From assembly GCF_900156545.1 (NCBI RefSeq), contig NZ_FTNW01000001.1, positions 62,001 to 126,000 of the forward strand: 64,000 nucleotides of DNA. The letters are read 5' to 3'. Both the position numbers and the translations under genes were made by a program. This stretch comes from Aquipseudomonas alcaligenes. GTDB taxonomy: Bacteria > Pseudomonadota > Gammaproteobacteria > Pseudomonadales > Pseudomonadaceae. Positions 48,188-57,958 of this stretch are shown in pieces. Under the pieces are notes generated by a model. That model saw only the letters and a list, made by a program, of their open reading frames with translations, ran no database searches and was not told the origin of the DNA. Each line of letters starts with the position of its first letter. The first letter of the stretch is position 1.

Positions 48188-50377
48188 TCAGGCCTTGTGA
48201 CCGTCGTAGTCGTTGAGCGAGATGACGCGGGTCTTGCCGACGCGGTGGCGGTAGATCTCGCGCAGGTACTTGATGGCTTTCTTCACGCTGTCGCGCGACA
48301 GGCGGATGTCATTGATCGAGACGAACTTGTCCTGATCGTGGATCAGCTCGCGGTACTTCTTCTCGTACATCGGCTTGATCGCGTACCAGTTGGTGTCGAG
48401 GATCTTCGCCGGGTTCTCGTACTCGTTGAGCATGGCCTCGATGCGCGCCTCGTCGAAGTCCTCGGAGACGATGAAGTCGAGCATGGCGTTGTCCAGGCTC
48501 TCGTCGTAACGGTACTGGTCGCGGGCGAAGCAGCGCTTGATGAAGGCAACGATCAGGGTCAGGAAGTCGTCCGAGAGGCAGGGGCTCTTGACGATCAGGG
48601 TGGTCAGCGACAGGTTGGCCGAGGCGCCGATCACCAGGGCGTAGCGCTTCAGGGTGGTGTTGGGGAACAGGCTGTTGAGGTGGGTCTTGAGCCGGTTCAG
48701 GTCCATGTAGGACAGCTTGTAGTCCTTCGGCAGCGAGACGATGGACACCACCGAGGAGCAGTTCTTGAAGAAGTGCAGGTCGCTCAGTGCGCTGGCGTCG
48801 TAGTTGGACTTCTTGTACTGCTCCAGCGCTGCGCGGTAGCGCTTGGCTTCGATTGGCAGCAGGCTGATGCCCTCGATGGCCTGGGTCGCCTTGTTGAAGT
48901 GCGGCAGGTCGATGGAGCGGAAGAACAGGTCGTCGATATTGAGCTTGGGCTGCTCCTTCTCGAACACCTTGAACTTGTCGGTGGGCGCAGGCGCGGCCTG
49001 CTCGGCCACCACGGATTCCGCGTATGCCACCGCGACCGGGCCGGCCAGGCTCATGAACAGGTCGTTGGCGTCCAGGCGGATGGTCTCGCCGATGTCGATG
49101 CCGGCGCGGCGGAAGTAGTTCTGGTCGTAGTCGGTGGTCACTGCCTGGGCGGTGAGGATGTTGAAGATCTGCTGCGAGATGTACTGGTTGGCGTGGCGCT
49201 CCATGGCGTTCACGTCGATGTTCTGCACGTTGCCGCCGTCGCTTTCCTCGGCATAACGCATGATGTCGTTGGAGATCAGCATCATCGCGTTCCACGGGCG
49301 GATACGGCGCATCACGCTCTCTTCGCCGGTTTCCTCGCTGTCGAAGTTGTAGGAGAAGTCCCACTCCTCGGCGAGGTACTTGCACAGCAAGCGGCCGGCG
49401 TTGATATGCAGGGCTTCCGACATCTCGATACGCTGGTCGGAGATGTTCGGCAGGATGCAGATACCGCTGGTGAAGATCGGCTCGAAGACGAAGGAGTGGC
49501 CGCGGTTGTCCTCGCTGCTGCTTTCCTGCTTGGTCTCGAAGGTCTTGCTCATGTAGGCGAACTGCTGGGCCAGGCCGAATTCCGAGGCCATGCCCGAGCC
49601 AGTGCCGCCGCCAGCGCTGAAGATGTAGAAGTACAGGCGCGACTGGTTGGCCTTGATGCCGCAGGAGTCGATCAGATAGCTGTGGATGAACTTCCAGTCG
49701 GCGTTGGAGAAGCGCTGGGTATCCTTGTTGAGGATGATCTTGGCCAGGTACTGGCCGAGAATCGGCGCGTTACCGGCGCCGCCGGCATGGACCTCGGACA
49801 GGTCCATGATCTTCATCTTGCTGTAGTCGTCTAGGAAGCCGCTGGTCTCGGCCTTGCGCGAGAAGCGGATGCGCCCCTCAATGTCCTTGTCCAGGTCGCC
49901 GAGCATCACCAGTGGCTCGATCAGGAAGACCGGCTTTGTGGCGCGGCTGCCGGCCAGGCGCAGGTTGCTGCGCAGCCAGCCGGCCGGACGCTGTTCGGAG
50001 CCGCTCTTTTCCTGGTTGCTGAATTCGTTGAGGTAGAAGCGCCGCGCGTTGTACACCAGCGAGGCGACATCCAGGGCGATGTTCGAGCCACAACGCCCGA
50101 GGCCGATCAGGCACACCGAGGGGAAATGCTGGGCATGCAGGGCATCCAGTGCGTCTTCGCCATGCAGTTTGGGGAACACCCGCTCTCGCAGACCGTCGAG
50201 ATTTTCCAGGATACGGTCGATGTCGCGCTCGGTGAAGTACATGTACTGCTCGCTACTGAGCGGCAGGGTCGAGGCGGAGATGGTCGGTACCGGAGGAGTA
50301 TCGATCACGGTCGATGCGACGGTACGGGGCTCGGAAACGGTGGAATCTACGTCTTTAGTTGTTTTCATCGTCGACAT
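48188..50377 (-). CDS. Tubulin/FtsZ-superfamily protein of unknown function
   Basis: A 729-residue protein with the marks of a tubulin/FtsZ GTPase: GLGRCGSNIA (92-101, T1-like loop), AGGAGNAPILG (198-208, resembling FtsZ T3), GGGTGSG (256-262, the tubulin signature), LISNDIM (367-373, like the FtsZ T6 loop) and RLDANDL (434-440). The last has Asp436 and Asp439 spaced like the FtsZ T7 catalytic pair. An 85-residue N-terminal extension (Ser/Thr-rich up to about residue 42) and about 290 C-terminal residues are unlike FtsZ or tubulin. No membrane helix or signal peptide is seen. It stands alone, convergent with the waaL-like gene. A second ATG at 50368 is possible. Confidence 0.85.
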   Translation of the reverse strand: MSTMKTTKDVDSTVSEPRTVASTVIDTPPVPTISASTLPLSSEQYMYFTERDIDRILENLDGLRERVFPKLHGEDALDALHAQHFPSVCLIGLGRCGSNIALDVASLVYNARRFYLNEFSNQEKSGSEQRPAGWLRSNLRLAGSRATKPVFLIEPLVMLGDLDKDIEGRIRFSRKAETSGFLDDYSKMKIMDLSEVHAGGAGNAPILGQYLAKIILNKDTQRFSNADWKFIHSYLIDSCGIKANQSRLYFYIFSAGGGTGSGMASEFGLAQQFAYMSKTFETKQESSSEDNRGHSFVFEPIFTSGICILPNISDQRIEMSEALHINAGRLLCKYLAEEWDFSYNFDSEETGEESVMRRIRPWNAMMLISNDIMRYAEESDGGNVQNIDVNAMERHANQYISQQIFNILTAQAVTTDYDQNYFRRAGIDIGETIRLDANDLFMSLAGPVAVAYAESVVAEQAAPAPTDKFKVFEKEQPKLNIDDLFFRSIDLPHFNKATQAIEGISLLPIEAKRYRAALEQYKKSNYDASALSDLHFFKNCSSVVSIVSLPKDYKLSYMDLNRLKTHLNSLFPNTTLKRYALVIGASANLSLTTLIVKSPCLSDDFLTLIVAFIKRCFARDQYRYDESLDNAMLDFIVSEDFDEARIEAMLNEYENPAKILDTNWYAIKPMYEKKYRELIHDQDKFVSINDIRLSRDSVKKAIKYLREIYRHRVGKTRVISLNDYDGHKA

Positions 50378-50763
50378 TCCGTGACTGTTGGCAGCAGCTT
50401 TTCTTATTGATGGGTTATTCCGTAAAACCCAAGCTTTCTTGAATAAGCACTATATACAGCGTCAGGGCATTGTTCGAGGCGGGCACCACTCTTTTTATCT
50501 GGCGCGTGCCGCACAGGCCGTGGTCTGGCGACGGTTCAATGGCGAAGTGCCATTTAGGTTCTTCGGCCGTTTGTTTGTGGTCGGTTTTCTGTCGCTTTGG
50601 CAGACATATGAAAGCAGTCTGCGGGTAGCAGGAATGTCATTTACGGGAGGCTCATGCGGGTTATTAACTTGGCTGACTGGTCAGATTCGTATTGCCGTAC
50701 CGACAAGCTGCGGGGTAGGGTAGCCGCCCCGGCCTATGCGGCCGCCACGCTGTTGGAAGTACC
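50378..50763. other. Intergenic region, 386 bp, no gene recognised
   Basis: This divergent gap separates the tubulin-like gene (minus) and the broken transporter (plus). Its left half is relatively AT-rich and carries a small inverted repeat GGGTT/AACCC (within 50412-50430) and a weak promoter candidate for the minus strand. A 111-codon open frame on the plus strand from a TTG at 50388 has no ribosome site and no protein family I recognise. I see no RNA gene. Confidence 0.6.
50449..50477 (-). promoter_or_regulatory. Weak sigma70 promoter candidate for the tubulin-like gene
   Basis: On the minus strand, TCGAAC (50477-50472), a 17-base spacer and TATAGT (50454-50449) stand about 72-100 bp before the start codon. 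The -10 is good (5 of 6); the -35 is weak (3 of 6). Confidence 0.3.
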
Positions 50764-51924
50764 GTGAAACCCGTATCCAGGGCCCTGTTGATGGTGGCGC
50801 TGGTGCTGGCGGCGATCAATCTGCGCCCCGGCATCACCTCCTTCGCCCCGCTGATCGAACGCATCGCCGAGGAGCTCGCGCTGAGCCGTGGCCTGATCAG
50901 CCTGACCACCGCCCTGCCGGTTCTCTGCATGGGCCTGCTGGCCCCCCTTGCTCCGCGTCTTGCCGTGCTTTTCGGCCTGGAGCGGACCATCGCCTGTTGC
51001 CTCATGCTGATCATGCTGGCGCTACTGTTGCGTGTCGGCGGGCACCTCAGCCCGTTGCTGATCGGCAGTGCCGTGCTGCTTGGTACTGGCATCGCCGTGG
51101 CCGGGCCGCTGTTGTCGGGTTTCATCAAACGGCATTTCCGCGATCAGGTCGGCCAGGTGGTGGGCTGGTATTCCTTCAGCATGGCCATCGGTGGCGCGGG
51201 TGGCGCCGTGCTGTCTGTGCCACTGACCTTGGGCCTGGGTGATGACTGGAGTCTGGGCCTGGCCGCCTGGTTCCTCCCGGCCCTGCTGGCCGGCTTGCTC
51301 TGGTTGCGCCTGCCGAGCCGCGCCGAAGCGGCTGTGGTCGGCGATGGCCAGGGGCTGCCCTGGCGCGAGCCACGCGCCTGGCTGGTAACGGGTTTCTTCG
51401 CGATTCAGGCCGGGTTTTTCTACACCATGGCGACCTGGCTGGTGGCGCGCTAGCACGAGGCTGGCTTGAGCCTGCTGTACAGCAATGCGCTGTTCAGCCT
51501 GTTCATGCTGGTCGGACTGCCCAGCGCCTGGTTGCTGCCTTGGCTGGCCCAGCGCTTCGATATCCGCCAGCCGCTGCTGGTGGCCTGTGGGCTGACCCTG
51601 ACGCTGTGTCTGGGCATGATCACGTTTCAGCCGACCCTGTTGCCGGAGCTCTGGGCCGTGCTGATGGGTTTCGCCCTCAGTGGCTCCTTTGCCCTGTCGC
51701 TGGTGTTGCCGTTGTATGAGGTCCACACGCCGCTGGCGGTCAGCCGCTGGACCGCGATGATGCTGTGTGCCGGCTACTGCATGGCCTGCCTGGCGCCCAT
51801 TCTGGTCGGCCTGGGGCGTGATCTGGCGGGCAGCTACCAGGCACCGTTCACGGTGCTGATTGGCCTCGGGGCGCTGATGAGTCTGATTGCCTGGGCCCTG
51901 CGGGCACCGAAACGGTCGACATAG
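50764..51924 (+). pseudogene. CynX/NimT-type MFS transporter broken by an amber codon
   Basis: The frame reads as a 386-codon MFS transporter of the CynX/NimT type (N terminus LVLAAINLRPGITSFAPL, twelve membrane helices in all), but a single TAG at 51451-51453 interrupts it. Both sides are in the same frame: the first part ends TMATWLVAR and the second resumes HEAGLSLLYSN with no gap. A tyrosine codon (TAC or TAT) changed to TAG would explain it, and a Tyr fits this position. It may be a recent nonsense mutation, a sequencing error or a suppressed codon. The start is GTG. Confidence 0.85.
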
Positions 51925-51991
51925 GCACTGGTTCCTTTGCAGGGAGGACTCCCTGTGTTAGAAGGCTGCCTGCACTTTCTGGAGTACCCGC

Positions 51992-52420
51992 GTGGAGTCC
52001 GAATCCATCGTCTATGGCTGCATCCGCGACTGGCCGTCCGGTGATCGCGAGCAGCGTTTGCTGCGTCGTGGTACCAATCGCCGGGTGCTGGAGCAACTGC
52101 CCCTGGGCGACGCCTGGCCGTTTCTTGGCCGCGAAATGTTCTCCTTCTGCGGCAACGAGGGCGAGGGGCTGTACCAGACCCAGGTCATCCACTTCGGCGC
52201 CAGCTATCAGGCCATCGAGTATGAGTGGGCGCTGTGGGTCAAGGAGTTCGAGGCCTTGCTGCAGCGCCTGTATTGGGCCAGCGCCGTGGTGCACCTGGAA
52301 ACCGAACTGAACGGTCTGCATACCTTCCGCTGGGAGTCGGAGAGCGGCTTCCACAGCCCGCAGGAGGCCGATCTGCGGGTGCGTTGCGTGTGGGAGCGCG
52401 AGGGTAGCCTGCGCGGCTGA
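51992..52420 (+). CDS. Conserved hypothetical protein
   Basis: A 142-residue soluble protein starting at GTG ([14 protein letters not shown]). Aromatic residues are frequent (W, Y, F) and there is no signal peptide or membrane helix. I do not recognise a domain with a known function. It lies 67 bp after the transporter pseudogene and before ynfA, in the same direction. Codon use is host-like, which supports a real gene. Confidence 0.65.
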   Translation: MESESIVYGCIRDWPSGDREQRLLRRGTNRRVLEQLPLGDAWPFLGREMFSFCGNEGEGLYQTQVIHFGASYQAIEYEWALWVKEFEALLQRLYWASAVVHLETELNGLHTFRWESESGFHSPQEADLRVRCVWEREGSLRG

Positions 52421-52485
52421 TCCCCGATCCGTCATGCAGCGCCGCGACGGCGCGCCCAGATCAAACAGCTTCCTTGAGGCGGACG

Positions 52486-52818
52486 ATGCTCAACTACTTT
52501 TGGTTTTTTCTCGCCGCGCTGTTCGAGATCGGCGGCTGCTATGCCTTCTGGATGTGGCTGCGGCTGGGCAAAAGCGCCTGGTGGATCGCGCCGGGCCTGC
52601 TCAGCCTGACCCTGTTCGCCCTGCTGCTGACGCGTATTGAGGCGGGATATGCCGGGCGCGCCTATGCCGCTTACGGTGGGGTGTATGTGGTGGCTTCGCT
52701 GTTCTGGCTGGGGCTGATCGAACGAACCCGGCCGCTGCTGTCGGATTGGCTGGGCGCGGCATTATGCCTGGTCGGCGCAGGCATCATCCTGCTCGGGCCG
52801 CGCTTCGCCAGTCACTAG
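52486..52818 (+). CDS. ynfA: YnfA family (UPF0060) small membrane protein
   Basis: A 110-residue protein of four membrane helices with the family signature [20 protein letters not shown] at the N terminus and [19 protein letters not shown] in the middle. The family resembles small multidrug resistance transporters; its function is not settled. I chose the ATG at 52486 because GAGGCGG stands four to ten bases upstream. It is convergent with the YheU-type gene. Confidence 0.9.
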   Translation: MLNYFWFFLAALFEIGGCYAFWMWLRLGKSAWWIAPGLLSLTLFALLLTRIEAGYAGRAYAAYGGVYVVASLFWLGLIERTRPLLSDWLGAALCLVGAGIILLGPRFASH

Positions 52819-52834
52819 GCCTGCTCACGCAAAG

Positions 52835-53065
52835 CTAGTCCTGCAGCCACTCCTTGGGCACTTCCTCGCGCAGCGCCAGCTGGCACTGCTGGCTGTCCGG
52901 ATCGAAGACGATCACGGCCTGGCCCTTTTCCAGAGCCCGGCGTGCCCGTTCCACGCGGGTTGCCAGCGGTGTGTCATCCCCATTGTCGGTGCCGTCGCGG
53001 CTGACGAAGTCCTCCAGCAGGCGGGTCAGGGTTTCGGCTTCCAGCAGATGGTGGGGAATCAGCAT
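52835..53065 (-). CDS. YheU family (UPF0270) protein
   Basis: A 76-residue acidic protein with the YheU pattern: MLIPHHLL, ETLTRLLEDFVSRDGTDNG and LEKGQAVIVFD. It is a small conserved soluble protein of unknown function in gammaproteobacteria. It lies 26 bp downstream of the hybrid kinase gene, on the same strand. Confidence 0.88.
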   Translation of the reverse strand: MLIPHHLLEAETLTRLLEDFVSRDGTDNGDDTPLATRVERARRALEKGQAVIVFDPDSQQCQLALREEVPKEWLQD

Positions 53066-53091
53066 GAGGTCTCCTCGGCGGGGTGGTCATG

Positions 53092-55845
53092 CTAATCGCT
53101 TGCGCGGGCGTGGGCGAGCAGGTAGTGGTCAAGCACATCGTAGAGTTGCTGGCGATCCAGCGGTTTGCCGAGGAAGTCATCCATGCCGACAGCCTGCCCG
53201 GCGGCACGATGCTCCTCCAGTATGTGGGCGGTCAGCGCGACAATGGGCACGGGGCTCAACTGGCGCTCGGCCTCCAGGGTACGGATCTGCCGCGTGGCCT
53301 CAAAGCCGTCCATTTCAGGCATTTCGCAGTCCATCAGGATCAGCTGGATGGCGTCGGGATCGCGGCGATACTCCGCGACGGCGCTGCAGCCGTCCGCTAC
53401 CAGCCGCATGGCGTAGCCACGCTTCTTGAGAAAGCCCTCCACCACCATCTGGTTCACCCGGTTGTCCTCGGCCACCAGGATGCAGGGGGCACGGCCATTG
53501 CGGCGCTCGAGCGTCTGAGGCGTCGCTGCCTGGCTCAGGCGGCGCTCGCTGTAGAGATCATGCAGCGCGGCGCGCAATGCCGTTGCCGAGAGGGGGAGAG
53601 GCAGGCCGAGCAGGCGCAGGCCCCGGCCCTCGGGCAGCGGTTGGTGCTGCCCGGGCGGGCTCAGTAGCAGAATACGCTGACCCTGCTCCAGGTTCGGGCG
53701 CAGGCTCTCCAGCCATTGGCTGCTGCTGCCCGGCCAGGGCGCCATCAGCACCAGCAGGGGTGGGCTGGCGAAGTCTTCGAGGAAGTCCTGCAGACGCTCC
53801 GGGTCCTGACAGCGCTGGGTGCGCATGCCCCAGCGGCTGAGCAGATGGCTCAGGCAATCGAGCCCCTGGCTGTCCAGCGAGCAGAGCAGGGCGGTGCGAT
53901 TGTCGAGCAGTCGGGGCAGGTCGTCGCTACTTTCGGCGGGTGTCCGCAGCGGGATGTCGAAGGCGAAACGCGAACCCTGGCCAGGCGTGCTCTGCACTTC
54001 GATGCGCCCCCCCATCATCTCCACCAGCTCCTTGCTGATGGCCAGGCCCAGGCCACTGCCGCCATAGCGGCGAGTGGTGCTGGAGTCGCCCTGGGAGAAG
54101 GACTTGAACAGCTGGCCGAGGGTATCGCCACTGATACCGATGCCGCTGTCGCTGACGGCAAACACCAGGTGGGCTTGTCCCTGGCTGTCGCTGCGGCGGC
54201 AGATGGTCAGGGTTACATGGCCCTGCTGGGTGAACTTCAGGGCGTTGCCCAGCAGGTTCATCAGCACCTGCTTCAGGCGTGTCGGGTCGCCCAGCGCGCG
54301 CCGGGGGACGCCACCTTCGAGGCTGACATACAGGCGCAGCCGTTTCTCCATGGCCTGGGCGGTGAACAGCATCAGGGTGTCCGAGGCCATCTCTTCGAGA
54401 TCAAACTCGATCTCTTCGAGACTGAGCTTGCCGGACTCGATGCGTGCATAGTCGAGAATGTCGTTGATGACCGACATCAGAGCGCTGCCGGAGCTGGCGA
54501 TAGTGTCCACGTAGAAACGCTGAGTGCGGTCGAGAGTCGTCTCGCGCAGCATCTGCAGCATGCCCAGCACGCCATTGAGCGGCGTGCGTATCTCGTGGCT
54601 CATCTTGGCCAGAAAGCGGCTTTTGGCCTGGTTTTCCAGTTCCGCCCGTTCAGCCGCCTGGTGGGAGCGAAAGCCCTCTTCCTTCAGCAGGTTGATGCGG
54701 TCGGCGAGGCCGAGCGACAGGGTCAGCAGCTCGAAGGTCGAACCCAGCTTCACGGCGTTGGCGCCATAGATGCCGAACAGTTCGACCCCCAGGGAGCCGC
54801 TGGTGGCGAGGATGAAACAGATCAGCAGGACGCCCCAGGCCAGCACGTAGTAGGAGCCGTAGCGCAGGCCGCGTCGCCATACGTAGATGCCGATCGCCAG
54901 CAGGATGCTGGAGAACACCAGTACCGTCAGGCTGGCGAGGATGTTCCAGGCCTGCAGGCCGATCAGCGGCCCCGACAGCAGGCAGAGGAAGATGACCAGC
55001 ATCAGCAGGCGCATGCCTCTGTCCAGCCTGGGGAAGCTCTGCGGAATACTGAGGAAGTGGCGGCTGAACTGCACTGCGACCAGGCAGAGCAGAAACATCA
55101 ATACGTAGATGCTGACCGATTGCAGGGCCACGTTCTCTGGCAGCAGCTTGAACAGCATGCCGTCGAAGGCGCAGGCGAACAGGGCAGATACCAGGATGTA
55201 GGCCAGGTACCAGAAGTACGCCCGTTCACGCAGCGAGACGAACAGGAACAGGTTGTACACGAACATGGCAAACAGCACGCCGTAAAACGCGCCGTTCAGT
55301 CCCATCAGGTTTTCCTGGGTCGCCGCGCTGGCGCCATAGGTGCTGAAGTACAGGGGGACGAAGATCGTGCTGCTGCTCTGTACCCGCACCAGCAAGGTGT
55401 TGCTGCCGGGCGGCAACTCGACGGGGAACCAGAAATTGCGTACCTGCACCGGACGCTGGACAAAGGCGAAACTGTCACCGCTTTGCTGGCTGTGCAGGCG
55501 GCCGTCCTCGTCCTGCAGGTACAGGTCGATGCGATCGAGCAGGGCGTAGTTGATCTCCAGATAGCCGGACAGCGCCTGCGGGCGGCTGTTGACCAGGCGC
55601 ACCTTGAACCACCACACCGAGTCGTTCTTGCCCAGATTGGCGTGGTTCCCGCTGACCTGGGTGAAGGCGCTGTCGGGCAGGCGCTGCACCTCATCGACGC
55701 TCAGGCGGCCGTCTTTGTCTTCGTGGTAGCCCATGTAAGGGCCCAGTGACAGGCGCAGATCATCCCGGTCCAGCGGCGCCGGGACTAATGCCCACAACGG
55801 CCCGCAGAGGCACAGCAGCAGCATTGCCAGGAGCAAACGAGGCAT
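53092..55845 (-). CDS. 7TMR-DISM hybrid histidine kinase
   Basis: A 917-residue sensor. It has a signal peptide (1-20), a periplasmic 7TMR-DISMED2-type domain (about 28-170), seven membrane helices (about 183-380), a short coiled coil, HisKA with the phospho-acceptor His417 ([12 protein letters not shown]) and HATPase_c (N box GNALKF, G1 DSGIGI, G2 GSGLGLAI). A receiver-like segment without clear acidic residues (about 650-760) follows, then a true C-terminal receiver with Asp839 ([13 protein letters not shown]) and Lys894. The architecture resembles LadS/RetS-type kinases of Pseudomonas, which sense small ligands at the outer face. No cognate regulator is adjacent. Confidence 0.9.
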   Translation of the reverse strand: MPRLLLAMLLLCLCGPLWALVPAPLDRDDLRLSLGPYMGYHEDKDGRLSVDEVQRLPDSAFTQVSGNHANLGKNDSVWWFKVRLVNSRPQALSGYLEINYALLDRIDLYLQDEDGRLHSQQSGDSFAFVQRPVQVRNFWFPVELPPGSNTLLVRVQSSSTIFVPLYFSTYGASAATQENLMGLNGAFYGVLFAMFVYNLFLFVSLRERAYFWYLAYILVSALFACAFDGMLFKLLPENVALQSVSIYVLMFLLCLVAVQFSRHFLSIPQSFPRLDRGMRLLMLVIFLCLLSGPLIGLQAWNILASLTVLVFSSILLAIGIYVWRRGLRYGSYYVLAWGVLLICFILATSGSLGVELFGIYGANAVKLGSTFELLTLSLGLADRINLLKEEGFRSHQAAERAELENQAKSRFLAKMSHEIRTPLNGVLGMLQMLRETTLDRTQRFYVDTIASSGSALMSVINDILDYARIESGKLSLEEIEFDLEEMASDTLMLFTAQAMEKRLRLYVSLEGGVPRRALGDPTRLKQVLMNLLGNALKFTQQGHVTLTICRRSDSQGQAHLVFAVSDSGIGISGDTLGQLFKSFSQGDSSTTRRYGGSGLGLAISKELVEMMGGRIEVQSTPGQGSRFAFDIPLRTPAESSDDLPRLLDNRTALLCSLDSQGLDCLSHLLSRWGMRTQRCQDPERLQDFLEDFASPPLLVLMAPWPGSSSQWLESLRPNLEQGQRILLLSPPGQHQPLPEGRGLRLLGLPLPLSATALRAALHDLYSERRLSQAATPQTLERRNGRAPCILVAEDNRVNQMVVEGFLKKRGYAMRLVADGCSAVAEYRRDPDAIQLILMDCEMPEMDGFEATRQIRTLEAERQLSPVPIVALTAHILEEHRAAGQAVGMDDFLGKPLDRQQLYDVLDHYLLAHARASD

Positions 55846-55937
55846 CCGCCAACCTCTGAGTTGTTTTACTTGTTTGTGTCACTTTGCCTAGTTGCTGCGT
55901 CGGCGGCAAGAGCGCTGGCCAGAGCCTGTTGGCCTAT

Positions 55938-56630
55938 TCAGGTTTGGCCGCAGGCCCGGTTGGCTGGCACGGCGATGTCCATCAGCCGTGGGTTGGGCAG
56001 GCTGAGACCGGCCATCAGCTGCGCATAGGCTTCGCCATCGGCCACCTGCAGGCGCGGGTTGTGCGCGGCTTCCTCGGCGATGCTGGAGCGGGTCCAGCCG
56101 CGGTAGTCGTGGCCGGGCCAGACTTCGGTGTCACCGGGCAGGGCCAGCAGGCGTTGCAGGCTGGCCCACTGGGCGCGGGCGTCGCCGTTCTGGAAGTCGG
56201 TACGGCCGCTGCCGCGGATCAGCAGGGTATCGCCGGTGAAGACCTTGCCCGGCTCGGCGGTGCTGGCCGGCAGCAGGAAGCAGTAGGAGTCGTCGGTATG
56301 CCCCGGGGTGTGCCAGGCGACCAGCTCGCGCTCGCCAAAGGCCAGGCGCTGGCCGTCGGCGAAGGTGAAGCTGGCGCAGGCGCTGCCGCTCTGCTGGCCG
56401 AAGCCGCTGCGGCAGCCGGTGGCCGTGCGCAGCTCGCCGAGGGCGGTAATGTGGTCGGCATGGGTGTGGGTGTCGAGCGCCAGCACCAGCTGCAGGTCCA
56501 GCTCGCGCAGCAGACGCAGGTAGTCATCCAGCTTGTTCTTCACCGGGTCGATCAGCACCGCCTGGCCGGCATCGGCCAGCAGGTAGGTGTAGGTCGAGCT
56601 TTCGCTGTCGAAGAGTTGGCGAAACAGCAT
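55938..56630 (-). CDS. ETHE1-like metallo-beta-lactamase-fold protein (probable persulfide dioxygenase)
   Basis: A 230-residue MBL-fold protein with the metal motif THTHADH (54-60), WHTPGHTDDS, FTGDTLLIRGSGRTDFQ and PGHDY, which together mark the ETHE1/persulfide dioxygenase branch. It should oxidise glutathione persulfide to sulfite with one Fe(II). It is the last gene of a five-gene minus-strand operon whose other members handle sulfane sulfur and export sulfite. Confidence 0.88.
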   Translation of the reverse strand: MLFRQLFDSESSTYTYLLADAGQAVLIDPVKNKLDDYLRLLRELDLQLVLALDTHTHADHITALGELRTATGCRSGFGQQSGSACASFTFADGQRLAFGERELVAWHTPGHTDDSYCFLLPASTAEPGKVFTGDTLLIRGSGRTDFQNGDARAQWASLQRLLALPGDTEVWPGHDYRGWTRSSIAEEAAHNPRLQVADGEAYAQLMAGLSLPNPRLMDIAVPANRACGQT

Positions 56631-56632
56631 GA

Positions 56633-57388
56633 TCAGTGTCCTCCGAGGAGTTTCTGTGCGGCCAGCGACAGGCTGACCGCCACCAGCATCAGGGCGAACA
56701 GGCGCTGCAGCGTGCGTCCGCCCAGGCGCTGGGCCAGGGCGTTGCCGCCGAGCACGCCGGCCGCGCCGCCCAGTGCCAGGCCGGCCAGCAGCGGCAGTGA
56801 GGGCTGCGCGCCGCTGAGGTAGAACAGGAAGCCACCGCCGGAAACCAGGGCGATCACCGCCATCGAAGTGGCGGTGGCGGCCAGCATGCTCAGCGGGGTA
56901 AGGGCCAGCAGCGCCGGCACCACCAGGAAGCCGCCGCCGACGCCCATCAGCCCGGAGAACAGGCCGACACCCAGGCCGATGGCAACCAGCGGGGCGCTGC
57001 GCAGTGGACCGCTGCCCTCACGCGGCAGGTTCGAACTGCGCCACATGCGCCAGGCCGTCCACAGCACCAGGGCGCAGAAGCCGAGAATCAGCACCGCCTC
57101 GGGAATCTGCCGGCCCAGCCACTGGCCGGCGACGTTGCCCGGCAGGCCGGCGATGGCCAGCAGCAGCACTGGGCGCCAGGCCACCAGGCCCTGGCGAACG
57201 CGCGGGACGGCGCCGATCAGGGCGGTGATGGCCACGGCGCCCAGGCTGACACCGATCGCATCGCGCAGCGGCAGGTGCAGGCTGAGTAGCAGGGGCAGGG
57301 CTACCAGTGAGCCTCCGGCGCCGGTGAGGCCGAGCAGCAGGCCGAGCACGGCGCCGACGCCCAGTGCCTCCAGCAACAGTATTTCCAT
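56633..57388 (-). CDS. TauE/SafE-family sulfite exporter
   Basis: A 251-residue integral membrane protein with about eight helices and the family motifs GLTGAGGSLVALPLLL near the N terminus and GLMGVGGGFLVVPALL in the second half. The family exports sulfite or sulfur-containing organic anions. It overlaps the rhodanese gene by one base, and its stop is two bases from the persulfide dioxygenase start. Confidence 0.9.
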   Translation of the reverse strand: MEILLLEALGVGAVLGLLLGLTGAGGSLVALPLLLSLHLPLRDAIGVSLGAVAITALIGAVPRVRQGLVAWRPVLLLAIAGLPGNVAGQWLGRQIPEAVLILGFCALVLWTAWRMWRSSNLPREGSGPLRSAPLVAIGLGVGLFSGLMGVGGGFLVVPALLALTPLSMLAATATSMAVIALVSGGGFLFYLSGAQPSLPLLAGLALGGAAGVLGGNALAQRLGGRTLQRLFALMLVAVSLSLAAQKLLGGH

Positions 57389-57930
57389 CAGCGGTTCCAG
57401 GGCATGCGGGCGAGCAGCAGGGCCATGGCGCAGGTGTTGCTGAGGCCGGCGAAGGTCAGGCCGGCGCCGACGAAGGCGGCCAGACCGTACCAGCCCGGAT
57501 GCACCCAGGTGCCGAGTACGACACCCAGCAGCACCAGGCTGCCGGCGCTGATCTGTACCTGGCGCTGGATGCTGATCACGCCGCTGGGGGCCTCTTCAGT
57601 GGGCAGGCCACAGGCCACGCAGGCCTGGGTACCACCGTCGATTACCTGTACGCCGGGCAGCAGTTGCTGCAACTGGTCGGCGGCGCGGCGGGCGCGCTGG
57701 CCGCTGTGGCACAGCAGATAGAGTTCGTCGCCACGCTGCAGGCCTTCCTGGCGCAGCTGCTGCACCAGGGCGGCCGGATTGAGCTGGTCGAGTGGCACGT
57801 TGCGCGCGCCGGCCACGTGCTGGGCGCGGAATTCCGCCGGGCTGCGTACGTCGATGAGGAAGCGCACATGTCCCTGCTGGCGCGCGCTGGCGAAGCGCGG
57901 GGCATCGATCAGGCAGATGGTGTCGGTCAT
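57388..57930 (-). CDS. Membrane-anchored rhodanese (YgaP-like)
   Basis: A 180-residue protein with an N-terminal rhodanese domain (about 5-110) and catalytic Cys74 in LLCHSGQRA, followed by two membrane helices (about 128-175) of the DUF2892 type, as in E. coli YgaP. It moves sulfane sulfur at the inner face of the membrane. I chose the ATG at 57930 because the upstream codons do not continue the family. It lies between the CsoR-type gene and the TauE-type gene. Confidence 0.9.
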   Translation of the reverse strand: MTDTICLIDAPRFASARQQGHVRFLIDVRSPAEFRAQHVAGARNVPLDQLNPAALVQQLRQEGLQRGDELYLLCHSGQRARRAADQLQQLLPGVQVIDGGTQACVACGLPTEEAPSGVISIQRQVQISAGSLVLLGVVLGTWVHPGWYGLAAFVGAGLTFAGLSNTCAMALLLARMPWNR

Positions 57931-57958
57931 TGCAGGGTACTCCCTGGGGGTATGTGGT

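Noticed and set aside
50388..50723. 111-codon open frame upstream of the transporter pseudogene
   Set aside because: It starts at TTG with no ribosome site, has no recognisable domain and overlaps the predicted promoter region.
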